64,000 bases of DNA from Nymphaea colorata (taxonomy: Eukaryota; Streptophyta; Magnoliopsida; Nymphaeales; Nymphaeaceae), in NCBI RefSeq assembly GCF_008831285.2, contig NC_045143.1, positions 1,771,503 to 1,835,502 of the forward strand, in the 5' to 3' direction. A program made the translations under genes and the position numbers. Under the pieces are notes generated by a model. It worked only from the letters and a program-made list of their open reading frames with translations. It made no database searches and had not been told where the DNA came from. Positions within the stretch are counted from its first letter, which is position 1, and every line of letters starts with the position of its first letter. Below are positions 25,586-37,650 of the stretch, one piece after another.

Positions 25586-27474
25586 CAAGGGCTCAAACTA
25601 AGTTTCTAGAAAAGAACATTGCAGATTGAACTTATGCAGCATACTTTTGCCTATGCACTCAAGGGCACTCATAGCCTGGATAATCTTCCAAGTTCCAAGC
25701 CAGAAATTTAAGGAATGAAACATGGAAACAATGACAAACATGAGTTACACTTACTGCAAGAGTGACTGGCTGGGGAAAGGGCTTGTTTGTCCCCAATAAA
25801 CTGTCATATGTTGCGTTCCAACTGTATCCAAGAAAATGTATCAGTCTATCAGATGTACAAAATTATACTTATCCCAACAATATCATAATTACAGTAGTCC
25901 ATCCAAATAACACTGAAGTAAATCAACAAAAAAAAATGGCATATTCCAAATACTATCTAATTTCATTTGTCAAAGTCTTTCAATTTGAAGTTTCTCCTTG
26001 CCATTTGTTGGTCAAACTATCATTTATGGCATCTTTTAGATAAGGATGTTCAACAAGTCGGGCCAACTCGGGCTTGACTCGCACTCACCAAGTTAAACAT
26101 GACTAGAGCTTGACTCGTTTAATAAACAAGTTGAGTTCAAGTTAAAAAATAGACTTGGCTAAGTAAACGAGTCAAGTTCAAGCTAGGTGAGCTCCACTTG
26201 TGTGAACTTGAGTAAAGCTCGTGAAGGTAATATCTAGAAGATTATTCACATCATCATCATAGCAAATAAGTAGTTCCACTGGTTTTTCGCCCTTGCTAGA
26301 AACCTCCAGGTTTGAGGTTCAGATCCCTTTGTTCCTCCTCTTGTAAAAGATTGATTTTTCTAATAACGGCTCGGAGCCAACTCGATCCGAGTTCAATCTT
26401 CCTTAACCTCGACCCTACCCGAGTTCGAGTTGGCTCAGCTTGGCTCAAACCCGCTCATGTGCATCCCTACTTCTAGACAAGGTGACTTGGTAGATATTTA
26501 TTTGAGCTGGTTTTCCGACAAAAATTTCTGTGAGTAAAGGATTTACAGTATCTGTCGAAAAATCTGAAGAATCAAATATACATTTGTATGAAGAAATAAT
26601 CAGTCTGCAATACTATCTACTGGTGAAAAGAAAGGAGATAGAGTTTGTGTTTTAGTAAAGATTGAAAGCGTAAACATATAAGGAAAGGATTCCAGAAAAC
26701 TTGCAAACCATATCACTGTAATATATATTTTTGGGTGGCATTTTGCAAATGGTCAAGGCACACTGGTTTTCAAATGTCAAAAACGTTTGAGATTGCAGTC
26801 TGATCTAAACGCCAATCATATCAGGATTTTTTTTTTTTAAAGATATTTTGCTGTTACTTCAGTCTGGCTCTGAAATGTCAATGATATGAGGATAGTCTCA
26901 AAACATTGGAGATGCTGGTGACAATAGTTTGAAGTTTGAACTAAAAGAAACAAGTAAACGTTTGCAGCAAGAAGAACATTTTTCCACATCTAGCAAAGTA
27001 GAAAATGGAAAGCACAATGCCTTAGCCTTGGTTCTCGCAGTTGTGGTGGCTGCTTTTCTGCCTTGCTGTTTTTAAGCCACTCCTGACGAATTTGTGTCCA
27101 CCGTAGAAGACCTGCCAAAGAACAAAACTAAATTCAGAATGGAACAAGTTGTTACAGATCTGAAGATTGCCGAATAGCCAGAAGATGACAATCATCAAAC
27201 AAGATTTTAACTTGCCATGATTCACAAATTCTGTTGCATTGGAATTGCTTGGCCCACAATGGGAATCAAGTATTTGGTTTGATATGCTTATAGACGAGAT
27301 GCTTCTCTGTGATTGAACACCACTATTCTCCATCTCATAAGTACTTGTGCTCCAAAAATCTTCAGATAGACCAGCCTTCTTTACTCTGCGACCCTGTATT
27401 TTTAGCCCCTTAGATGGCTCATCAACAGCAGTAATTGGAGTGGGTGTTGAACAGCATCCAAGACAACCTCTGCT
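24757..27474 (-). CDS. DUF4050-type plant protein of unknown function
   Basis: Four exons are clear: 27474-27216 (CLGCCSTPTPITAVDEPSKG, SEDFWSTST, ending FVNHG), 27111-27021 (LLRWTQIRQEW to REPRL), 25821-25755 (WNATYDSLLGTNKPFPQP) and 24810-24757 (EMVDFLVDVWEVEGLYD, stop TAG). The phases fit throughout. These blocks, in this order, are the hallmark of a plant family of about 150-200 residues listed as DUF4050; its biochemical role is unknown. The introns after 27216 and 27021 appear to start with GC, not GT (G|GCAAGT and CTAAG|GCATTG), and no GT donor gives the conserved joins FVNHG-LL and REPRLSWNATY. The 5' end is unresolved. One solution is an ATG at 29275 with a five-base coding exon (donor at 29270) joined to an acceptor at 27469. 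This would give 156 residues starting MGGCLGCC, a possible acylation signal. A different upstream exon using the acceptor at 27474 is equally possible. Confidence 0.85.
25275..25583. mobile_element. MITE-like inverted repeat flanked by TA microsatellites
   Basis: Lies in the last intron of the DUF4050-type gene. Two 46-bp arms, 25327-25372 and 25450-25495, are reverse complements at roughly 70% of positions (aaccatctaatcaa against ccatctaaccaa inverted, and gatggatggtt against aaccatccatc). The loop is AT-rich. TA runs border it on both sides (about 25275-25300 and 25539-25583). A foldback element inserted at, or expanding, TA target sites is the simplest reading. No transposase is present. 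Confidence 0.5.
26041..26475. mobile_element. Dispersed gagctcg/cgagttcaag-rich element, copy 1
   Basis: Lies in the third intron of the DUF4050-type gene. Words such as cgagttcaag, gactcgtttaa, gagctcg and cttgactcg recur within a segment that begins ggatgttcaac and ends gtgcatccctac. The ends are imperfect inverted repeats (aggatg and catccct). A related segment with the same internal words and similar ends lies at 36250-36612. This suggests a non-autonomous DNA element family without its own coding capacity. An internal stretch (about 26272-26325) resembles a tRNA-type A/B box pair only loosely. Confidence 0.45.
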
Positions 27475-29209
27475 CTGTTGCAAGCCAGGTACAAACCAAT
27501 CAAAAGATTAGCACAAGCATTCAAAGTAGCAATATAATTATATAGCATGAAGGATCAGCCATACATCATTGATATTAGAAAGAACCACAAAACATGGAAC
27601 GCAGGCAAATCCATATAGGGGCAGGCATTACCGTATCAAAAGCAATGTAAGTGCAAATATTTGAGAATCCAGCATAAAGTGCACAAAAAACAAAAAATGG
27701 TTTTGTAGGCAGGTGCAGCTGCTGGTGGCATTTTCAAAGGTTTTTCCATATACTGATACATGTTCAATTCCCATGGATCTAGTGCACCTCTTAAAAATTT
27801 CATTCTACAACAAGGGAGAAAAGAAAAGTCCAGTTGCAATTATGCAAAACTTTGTCTATTCATGGCAAAACTCAGCATGTCAAAAGTTCTCATGCTATAG
27901 TATTGTTGGCATCAGAGATGTTATGAATGTTAGCAACTAGAAAGGTCCTGTAGATAGAAAGTCAAGTGCAGGAATCTGCTGTAAAATGCTTGATGTGAGT
28001 AATCTAAGCTTTCCTATGCCACTTCATGTTAGCAAAGCATCATACTTCATCTCTATTTAGAGTTAAACATGTATCCAACCATTATCAATAAAAAAAGAGT
28101 TTGAATATTCACTTTATAATTAGTTCCAACACTCTAATACTGACGACGGCAAGAAATGACTGATTCTTGGGGTTAGGAGATCATGGCTTCATGGAATGCA
28201 ACATTTGTTACATATCACTTTCTTTTCTCTGAATCACACACATGGACACCACTTTCTTTTTATTTGTTCTGTTATTCTTCAGAACGTACCTCCATTGACT
28301 TCATAATACCTTCCTTGAAGGCATCTGCTTGAACTTCAATGAACTCAATTTTTTATACTGCAGAAATTAAAATCTTAAATGACCGCAATTATGCTCGCCA
28401 TAGAACTGAAAGTGGAACTCCATAATTTGCGTAGACATTGCTAGGCAGTCCAAGTTTTTGAGCTGGTAAACAAGGTGGGATAAGTCCGCTCCAAATTCTT
28501 TTGCATTCTTAAGAAAGCAAGGTCAAACAAAGCAGGCAAACATGAAAATATAAGCAAGAAGAGGACTGCAAAACGTCAGAGCTAGGAATGATGATGTCAA
28601 TTTATTTTCTTACTATAGCAATCAAATGCATTCACCCAATTATGCATAGGCACATCAAAACACAAACTTCCTCATAGCAGAAGGAAACGTTTGTCCACGA
28701 ACAGTAACCATGTTTCCTCAAATATATTCCTGGACTGAAATTGCATGCGTTAAATTATGTGTGGTACAGGACATGTGTAAATATGAAATTAGACTTTTAG
28801 GTACAGCATATAAAGAAAACACACAAACACGCAAGGACACTAGCACATCATACTTGCCGAGTATTGACAACCATTTCGACCATAAGTTCTCTCCCATGAC
28901 AGAACTCAAAAGTTTAGTTGCCAATTAGCAAAACCAATGCTATCAGAGAGATGCCCAAGACCTAGCCCTATTATATGAATACACAACACCTGTTCTAGAA
29001 ATCAAAGACATCTACATAAGAACCAACACCAACATGAACAAAGCTTATTTACATTGTTACATTAGGAGGGACTAATCAAGCGTCCATTGTACCAATAATT
29101 GCAACATAATCCCTAAATCACCAGCACTTCTCATTTTATACCGAAAAAAGACCCCAAAGCCATCGAACCGAGAGAAAACCCAGTGTATTCATTGAGACTA
29201 ATTCAAGGG

Positions 29210-29213
<4 letters not shown>

Positions 29214-29249
<36 letters not shown>

Positions 29250-29390
29250 GGGGAGAGGAAGAGAACGTACCCCATACAGGAAAACAATTGTCGGATCCAC
29301 AACACGAAAGAGCTGCGACGTAGCATCTACCTGCCTCTCTCCCCTCTACTCCTACCGCCTCTCTCTCTCTCTCCCTCTCTCTCTATCTGT
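29214..29390. repeat. GA and CT microsatellites at the possible 5' end of the DUF4050-type gene
   Basis: A GA run (about 29214-29246) and a CT-rich run (about 29358-29390) flank the candidate first exon (ATG at 29275-29273, donor GTACGT at 29270). Such tracts are frequent in plant 5' leaders and around transcription starts. Confidence 0.6.
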
Positions 29391-30479
29391 CGGTGTTAAG
29401 GCTCTGATGAAACGGCAGTCCCTTCAAAACCCCACATCAGAATGCAGATCTCTTCTCCTTGCCACCACCATCCCTTCAACAACAAGAGAGGAAGATGCCC
29501 CCACCCCCTCAATCCCCTTCCCCCTCTGCCACCATCAGGACCGTTCCCCCAAAAAAAACAACAAAAAGAAATGAAGAAAAAAAAAAAAAGATCCAGTATC
29601 AGAACATCAATTATATTCCTCTAAATTCGCATGGAGACCCAAGAAACCCCAACACAGACAAACGAGCAAATCAAGAAGATCGTTTTGCAGAAGCTAAAAA
29701 TAACAAATCCACGGTTTCCACCTCACCCGTCCTCTCCCTGAGGGAGCAACTCCAAAGAAGAGAGATCAGGAGGAGGCGGGGGACTGGAGGCGCCGCTGTT
29801 TTCTCTCTGCTTAGGTGTGTGCGTGTGCGCGCGCAACTACGCAACCGCTCGTTGACGTGACAACATGAAGACCTTGATGAGTTTTCCCCGACTCTTGTCC
29901 TTATCCCTTGTTAAAAAAATATCTACATATGATAAGCCAGCTTATTTGCCCTTCAACCCAAATGCGCGCTTGATTGACATCTACATTTTTCCTGTTTTAT
30001 CTTTTGAAGCATAGATGTATTTAACTTCATAAGCAAGATCAAGGCCTAACGCCTTCGAATTTTTAAAGTTTGAGCTAAATGGTAAAAATGAGCCAGATGT
30101 AAAGTTCAATACCTATAATGTCAACTTAATAATTTTTGCTGACCCAGCCGCTTATATGAGGCCAATTTTTAGTTCAATTTTTTGGACATCAATTATTGAG
30201 TTGAACTATACGTTCAAGGGGCCGGAATATTAACTACAAGGTTTAATCTGTTAGCATTAGGAGGACATTTGGATAACACTAGGGATGAATGAGGCGGGTC
30301 GAATTAAAGTTTTTAATTTTTAATAGGGTTGAAATATCATTTTTCAAAATGTTTGTATAGAACAAGTGAAATTTTTTAAAATTTATATATAAATTAAAAA
30401 AAAAAAGAATTGAGGTGGGGCCATGGCCAAGCGGCCCCTACCTTGACTCCGCCCTGGATAGCACCCTTATCTTACTCAA

Positions 30480-30960
30480 TTTCGTGAAAACTTGGTTTTG
30501 TGAAAGCTAAGTTTGTTATGCCGATCCAAGAGACATGATGAATACAAACCCATTGAGTTTTATGAAAACTTGGTTTGGATAACAAAGAGGACGTTTGGCT
30601 AACATCTTCCATCTAATTCAGTTTTATGAAAACTTGGTTGTCATTAAATCTAAGGTTTTCAGTGAGTTTTGAAAACTTGATTTATTGACTTGAATAACAT
30701 ATCTAAAGTTTTGAAAACTTGATTTATTTACTTGAATAACATATCTAAAGCCTGGTTTTTTATGAAGAACTTGTGAGGATCAGATTTCTGACACCCATTT
30801 AGAAACCTGAGTTTTGTTGAGACTAAGTTTCTCTGAAATCCAAACTTTGACGCGTCCAAACACTTCAAAAACTTAATTTTAGAGGCAAAATCACATTTTG
30901 CTTTCAAAATCTTACTTTAGATGTCACATCCAAACGCCTTCCGATACATTTTCCCTAAGT
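30480..30960. repeat. Repeat block with 42-bp tandem duplication
   Basis: Several degraded copies of gttttatgaaaacttggttt occur across the block. Within it, 30666-30707 and 30708-30749 are near-identical 42-bp tandem copies (gttttgaaaacttgatttat...). Similar aaaac/ttggtttt vocabulary recurs near 33.9-34.1, 36.8-37.0, 48.4-48.6 and 49.4-49.6 kb, suggesting one decayed dispersed family. Confidence 0.6.
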
Positions 30961-31374
30961 AAATTGTGAAGTCTGCGGCCTCGCTAGTGGCATCGTAGAT
31001 TTTGACTTTTGCAGGTTTATTCAATGAGTTTGAAAATCATGCTTGTCGTCGTAAAGAGTGGTCCTTTTCCACCAGCTTTTCCATTCCAAAATGTCGTCAA
31101 TTCAAAAAAGTCGGATAAATGATTTTATTTTTAAATATTCAGCATTTAAAAAAAAAAGTTGACCATATTTTTGCTAAAATGGGAAATTTACTGATAAGGG
31201 CCTACGCTGTTCGGTAAGCTTCCGACAATTTTCAAAGAAGGCGACGCACCCTTTCCCTCAGCCACTCCTTTTAAATTACTCTTCTGGTTCTTATCCTTTA
31301 TAAAATTGTTAATATGCACCCTCCCCTATCAAATCATTCGCTAAACAAGACGCCAAAGGTGAGAGAGACTCATA

Positions 31375-31560
31375 GTCGGTGGCGAAGCTAGAAAACTGAG
31401 CATTTGTTTAAAAATACTCAAATCTGATGAGGTTCTGTTATATGGATAAGTATTTAAGATTCTCATTTAAAAATAAAAAACTTCTAAGAGACTGCTGTAG
31501 GCAACTACTTGCACCAGTCACCATGTGGCTAGACCACTGCCCAGAGTTATGCTCATGGGC
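31375..31560. repeat. Degraded dispersed repeat, copy 2
   Basis: Shares the block ctgtaggcaactacttgcac, catgtggct and ccactgcc with 1880-1930. The start, ggtggcgaagctag, resembles the end of many plant retroelement fragments. No coding part is visible. Confidence 0.4.
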
Positions 31561-32949
31561 TTCATTTTGTACATAATTTAGCTTAGCACGCATGAACGAT
31601 GCCCATAAGTCCTTCGATGAGTGTTCAAATGGTCTGGCTCGATGCGCACCTTTAATTAGGCATAGGTTTTTGGTGCACACCCAATTAGGCATAGGTTTTG
31701 AGATGAAATAAAAGAAAGACGAAAACAAAATTCTGCTTCCCCTTGGAGTTCGAGGTTACTTATAATCTACTTCGTTGTGTTTTTGAAAATTAAGCTCTTG
31801 GGCACCTGAAAATCTCCAATTCAGAAGAGAATCATCTCTCCTTTTGAATTTGGAAACTGTTTATCAAAGAAATTTTGCAGGAAACATATGGGAGTGAAGC
31901 TTGGTCTCAATGTAGCTGAAATTGAACGAACATATTAGTGATTATATGTTTGACTAATCATCAAGTCTATGTTTCTAATATTGTTGCTAGCCACATGACT
32001 TACCTAATGAGGAGTACATAATTGTCTAACTTCCCTCTTTTTCTTTCCCTTTTTTATATTCTCAAGTTGGGGCAAAGCAGATTCAATTCTTACTAAATCA
32101 TGCCAAGACTAAGAGGTGCACCATGGCCATCCACTCTGGATTTCTTTTGATTAAAGCTCCTGTTGACCTTTTCATATTTATCGTGAGAAACGGGTCAGTG
32201 TAAATAAATATCATGTAGCGTTGAAAATACGTTCCGAATTTATTATTGAAAATGGCATCCAGCTTATAAAGTTAGATCATGTTTGCATGAATTCAATCTT
32301 AGAATTGAGGTAAATTGAGATCTTAGGAACTCTCAACTCAAATCACAAGTCCACATATTTCAACAAACGCGTGCACTGTAACAAGAATTTGCAAAAAATC
32401 CGCAGCTTGATCAAACTGTGGATCTAAGATAGGCCTTATGTCAAATCCAACTTTTAAATCTAACGCCAGAGGAGCATCGTAAGTTTGACACCGGATGAAT
32501 ACCTTCCATCATCCTTTCATTCCTGTGGGGGTTATGTTTCTATGCTAATAGAGTGCAAGCACGATACCAATGTAAAGGTACATACGTGTTGGACCCTAGC
32601 AGAAGGAGAAGTGGGGAGGAGGAGGCTTCGGCTCTCAATAAGGGTAACAAGATGAAATATTCCTCTTGGTCACTTGAAACTCTTACATCTGGGATCCAGT
32701 ACAATGAAACACTTTCTTAGAGGTTGTTTGATATGCATTCCATGTACAAAATGTCTTTTGGTGTTCTCAGCATATGCCAAACAAAAAAAAGTCCATTCTT
32801 TCAGTGGACAAGCCACATATGGGCAAGTGAGGGCAGTTGTCCACCCAAACTCACATAAATTATTTATTACATATTGATGTCACACCCTATTTTCTATTAT
32901 ATATTTAAGAGTCTAAGTTTTGGCTACTATACCTGTAATAATGCTCCTC

Positions 32950-32972
32950 AAAAAAAAAAAAAAAAAAAAAAA
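32950..32972. repeat. Poly-A tract
   Basis: A run of about 23 A after ctcctc. It could be the tail of an old retroposed sequence, but no target-site duplication was recognised. Confidence 0.9.
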
Positions 32973-33411
32973 TTACTGACTTCTTTACTGTTCTCTTCCA
33001 CCGAGCTTTCTTCAAATTAGACTACTTCTTAGTGGCATAACCATATTGGGGATCAGCCTATTGGTGACTTGGTATTTAAAAAATCTAGCAGCACAAAAGT
33101 TTGGCTTTTCAGTTGGAGATAATTTTTATATACTAAAAAGCACCTGCTTACTTTTAGACTGCAACTGTTTCTGATCGAACCGCTCAAGTGAAGGCCGAAG
33201 CACCGCTCAAGTGAAGGCCGAAGCGTTAGATGATCCATTCTTCAATCATCAGAAAATTCTTTGAAAGCTTTAGATGGTCCATTCTTCAATCATCATAAAA
33301 TTCCGTTCACACATCAAATGAACTCGTTTCAAAATGGATAAAATTATGCTGTGATCTATGTACATCACATCTCGAGAGATCAGAGATTTGAAAAGGGCGC
33401 TCCAGTGAAAG

Positions 33412-34958
33412 TCAATACATGCTAGCCATTCTCTGAAGTCGATCTCTGAGAATACCATTGTACAAAACCACCTGGTTTTCCGGCATCTTTCGGCCATGGT
33501 ACGACGCTGCACCAGCTCTTGCGTGGCGTGTAGGAGCAGATTTATGGCATCCTTGTCGGTCTTCACGTTCCAATCTCAAAGCAACAGTGTCGTGCCTTCT
33601 TCTTCCGCTTCTCCTGTAACCTTCATTGTCCCCAGATGGCTCCACCACGTCTGTGGCGAACTGTACCTTTCTCACCGTCCTTGTCTTCTTTCCCCCTTTC
33701 TTGTCTGCCACAGCAAACATTTACACGTTAACAAGAAACTACACACACAGATTGAAACTGGTTTTTCCAGCCTTTAGCTTCTGAACTTTTTTTTTTCTCT
33801 CTTTTTTTTTAATTATAATTCTCTATATGGTGAAATTAGTAAAACTTTTAAAGACAGAAATACTTGTCAAACCATTTGCAAGAGAAAAAGCTTTAGGTTG
33901 TATTTAAACGACAACCTCCAAAAACAATGTTTTGTGAAAACCAGGTTGATGACAAGTAGTCATTTTGAAACCTAATGTGTATGTTTGAGTGACAAAACAA
34001 AACTAGTTTTTCGTTGATCACGTCTTTTGAAAATGTCGTTTTGTAAACCCAGTTTCGACTGTCACCTAAAAACGCCTTAATGAGACACTTGTCCCCATCT
34101 TTCTATTTTTCTATTTTCTGTCTTGTCTTTCATTTCGCTATTTTTCTGTGTTCTCTTCGGATTCTGATAACATAAGAACGCCTCTCTGCATTTTGATAAA
34201 ACAACAGTGACCACCTTATATAAATTCTGCGTGAGCAAAACTCCCAGATTTAAATCTAATTTAGATACGATCATCCCATCAGCATCTGCACCTACATTGA
34301 ATACTGCAATTTGTTTTTGATCGAATCAAACCCACGGATGAAGTTGATTCACCATTGCACATTGTTCATTCCTAATAATCATATCTTTATCACAAAAAAC
34401 GGGGTTTTAGAATAAAGAAAGTATAGATATTGGTTCTTTATTTGAAAAATCCGGCACGCAGGTCAAGTTCTTGCGATCGAATGACCATTTTTCTTCACAG
34501 GCCATGTAGCTCTTATCTATGCAGTTTGATTTGACAAGAATCAATTGTTCTGAACATAGGAATCAGATTTTTCTTTGGGTTTAATTATCATTTCAAACTG
34601 CAGAATTATATGGAATTTCAATGACTAACAATGTACCAACGAAAATTATTATCAAATCAACTATGTATGTCGCATCCACAAGGTGAACTTCAAGCTGAGA
34701 TTCAAGGGAGTGCTTGTTATGTAAGCATTTGCGGTATCCCAACCAAGAAGTCAGATGGCAGATTTATCAAACAACAGGCTGCATACATCTCTGATCATAC
34801 AGGGAAGACCACTGACCTGAGAAGATCGATGGCCGACGTTCCGCAGCCTGATCAGCTTCCACCGTCCTCTTCGGACGTAAAAGCAAGAGAATTAGCGTGC
34901 CAGAGACCGCCGCAGCCGTGACCAGAACAGCTCCTTGAGAACCCACAAAGGAAGGCAT
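33412..34958 (-). CDS. Small single-pass membrane protein of a conserved plant family, function unknown
   Basis: Two exons: 34958-34817 (142 nt, donor TCAG|GTCAGT) and 33704-33412 (293 nt, acceptor TGTGGCAG), with a 1,112-nt intron. The phases join at an Asp codon, giving 144 residues. Residues about 9-27 (GAVLVTAAAVSGTLILLLL) form one membrane segment near the N-terminus. A linker follows, then a basic stretch (KKGGKKTRTVRKVQF), the acidic-centred motif FATDVVEPSGDNEGYRR, and the C-terminal block ending in NGILRDRLQRMASMY. I recall small plant proteins with a similar TM segment, the motif V(Q/H)FAxDVVxPxG and an ending LYNGILRDR, without an assigned biochemical role. An ATG at 33720 would open the second exon alone, but the phase-matched splice to an exon with a TM segment makes the two-exon model stronger. 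Confidence 0.82.
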
Positions 34959-34959
34959 C

Positions 34960-37640
34960 CCAGAATGCTGCAGGAGCAGACGAGAGACAACGATGAATGA
35001 GGACTTGCGTGGATAAGAAACTAGCAGTTCTTCTCAGCAGTAGAGTTCCATATAAGAAAAATTTGAGGCCCAAATCAAGCATGTTCCACCACATAGTGCC
35101 CTTACTGCCTTACATATGTCTAGATTTCTCCATTTTCCTCTCGAAAGAACCAAAAAAAGGTTCAGGGAGAAATGGGGAGTCGTGGATCACTGGCCACACA
35201 CACGAGTGATTTAAAAGTATGAAGAAAATGCGAATCAGATGAGTGAAAGGTCATGGTGGGTTGCAGACAAAGGCATTTGCCACCTAGAAAGATCGAGTGG
35301 TCCAAAATCAGTTCATGTGAGTCACTCCTGGTAGCAGCAGTCCTTCATTCTGGCTCCATACAACGAATCCAAATCTCTGCGAATCAAGCAGCCTGATATT
35401 GAAGCCAGAGCTCTAACATGTGATTGTCTGCAACAATCGATCCTGACCTCTGTGCTGTAATGATCAACAGGGGAAAGAACAGAGAAATTGGAGGAGGACT
35501 AGATCTAGCGGTAGATCCAATAAACACAACCAATTTCACATGTAAGTTCTTAGATCTTCATTTTTTGGAGGTGGGTAGACCTTAAGTTTTGCCAGAACCA
35601 ACTCAGCCTTACATGGAACGCCACCTGGCTTACGCCTTGCCTGCTTACTTGCCATTGATGTGAAAGGATGCACCCGCAGAAACCATTCATGGCAATGGTT
35701 GTATGTCATTTTCTTCTTCATTGTCTTCTTCTGTTTTTGGGAGTGAAATGTGAGTTGAGTCTGTTGGAAGGGTACAAAGTGGAAGGTAAGGACTTAATAT
35801 AGGTTCTTTACTTCAATATCTTTTCAAAACATCTTGAATAAACTTGAAAATAATTTAGCCGGATCTGTTAAATTATATTACCCTGTCCCTGACTTAATAT
35901 AGATATGTTCAATTATCAATATGATCTTGAATTCATTTAACCGGATCTGGTAAAGAAATCGGTGTACCATATATTAATCAGATCCGGAATACTTTACAGA
36001 TGAATCTGAGTGCAAGTATGATGTCCGATTGAGGTAAGATAGAGAGCCAACATGGTTGCATATAAATGTCAGATCGTATGCTAGTCAAGTTTGAAAAAAC
36101 AGGATCCATACCAGATTATGTAGAATGGCTGCAAACCCAATCCGTTCACATCATTATTGAGCACCCCCAGCTCATCTTTAACTTGCCTGGCTCTAGTGCA
36201 CTCCTACCCACAAACAAGTCACCTATGAAGAGCTTATGAACCGACATGTGGGTAGCGATGTACAACTATCACATATAGCTCGGCTCGAGCTCAACTCGAG
36301 CTTTATGTGGTGAGCTCGAGCTCAACTCGTTTAATCGAGAGTTCGAGTCGTTTAAGCTTGTGTCCCTTAATATATATTTTTTGCTTAAAATTTTCATGTT
36401 TTTATTTAAGCCATTTTCAATTTTTGAAATTACAACAATAAGTATTAGTGTTAAACAAGCTTAATCGAGTCTAGTTCATCCAACTCGAACTCGACCTCAG
36501 TTAAGCTTGAACTCGACTTGTTTAACTTTTGAGCGGAGCTTGAGTCGAGCTTAACCGAACGAGCAGTTCAAGTTAAGCTCGAGTTGGTTCGATTGATTGA
36601 GCATTCCTACTTGTGGGTGGGCCATTCACGCACATGCAGGAGACATTTTGGTTCTCTGGCCTGCTCGTTAGGCCCTGATGTAGGATCAGCAAATTAAATG
36701 CAATGAATAATTTTTTGTCCGACTTGAATATGGTAGGAGAATTTATAGATTTAGATATTTTTCATACACATTTGTCCTTATGACAAACGACATTGAATTT
36801 GATTAGATTTGTGAAAAACTCATTTTTGACAAAATGACATTTTAAAAAGGAAGATTTTTTTGGTCTTGTCATCCAAATACACAAACCAGGCTTCACATGC
36901 TGCTTAAAGAACGAGATTTTTGAAAGACTTGATTATTATAAAATGATATTGTTTGGGAGATCATCCAAATACAACCTTTACTTTTAGGCTATACAATTCA
37001 ATTTTTTATGAACGGTTCATGTTTCTAGTTGAGGTGGCATACGGTCTTTTTTTCTCTCTATAATGTTAAGAGTTGCCAAGCCTTTTGAATGTCCTATGGA
37101 TGATCAAAAAATTAGAATGACGGCTGAGACTTGATCCAGGATCTTCAACTTTATACTCTGCAACAGATAAAGAGAGCCAGACACAAGGACAGATTTGGGT
37201 ATTAGGAAGCATTTCTGGGCTTAAATGAGTTTGTCACAGTTCACCACCATGACTGTGTAACAGTTATTTTTATTTTCATTTTCAATCTACCGGAGATGGT
37301 CATTCCAATTGATAGATAACTTGATCCGATCAGCGTCGTGCAGTCAGCAGTCTGAGCAATTTGTTCATCTTTCAGCAGTCTGCAGTAACCAGAGAGCAAG
37401 GAAGAAAGCAAAATCGAACTACCTTTTGAAAACACTAGTTGATGAACAATACTAGAAAATTATCACCACCACAGAAATGCATGTAAATCGTGCCCTCCTA
37501 CCGTAGATTTTGACATTCTCCTTGTAGTTGCGAAATAAGAATTTAGCATTCTTAGACAACTTTTTGATCTTTTTCTTAAGTTTTAGCCCTACAGTGGCAG
37601 AAACAAAAGAACCAAATGACACGGTAAGGGACTACTTAAA
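34960..37640. other. Intergenic region between the small membrane protein gene and PLD
   Basis: Contains the promoter side of the small membrane protein gene, a dispersed element copy (36250-36612), repeat-like vocabulary at 36770-37000 and probably the PLD 3' UTR up to 37650. A minus-strand frame at 35536-35721 (MKKKMTYNHCHEWFLRVHPF...) has no recognised family and is not called. Confidence 0.4.
36250..36612. mobile_element. Dispersed gagctcg/cgagttcaag-rich element, copy 2
   Basis: Dense in ctcgagctcaactcg, gagttcgagtcg and cttgagtcgagctt words. It starts near gcgatgtacaac and ends gagcattcctac, giving short imperfect inverted ends like those of the 26041-26475 copy. No coding capacity. 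Confidence 0.45.
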
Positions 37641-37650
37641 TCTATCCTCT

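Larger units (their letters stand above)
29880..33400. other. Gene-poor region rich in dispersed repeat fragments
   Basis: No coding exon is supported. 30480-30960 is built of recurring words such as ttttatgaaaacttggtttt. A 42-bp tandem pair lies at 30666-30749, a dispersed repeat copy at about 31375-31560 and a poly-A tract at about 32950-32972. Confidence 0.5.

Noticed and set aside
26272-26325. tRNA- or SINE-like A and B boxes (tagttccactgg and gaggttcagatcc)
   Set aside because: The B box deviates from GGTTCGANNCC, no cloverleaf could be drawn, and it sits inside a dispersed element.
29248-29860. Plus-strand frames of 108 and 133 codons
   Set aside because: They run through CT/GA repeats and poly-A, differ between frames and show no conserved block.
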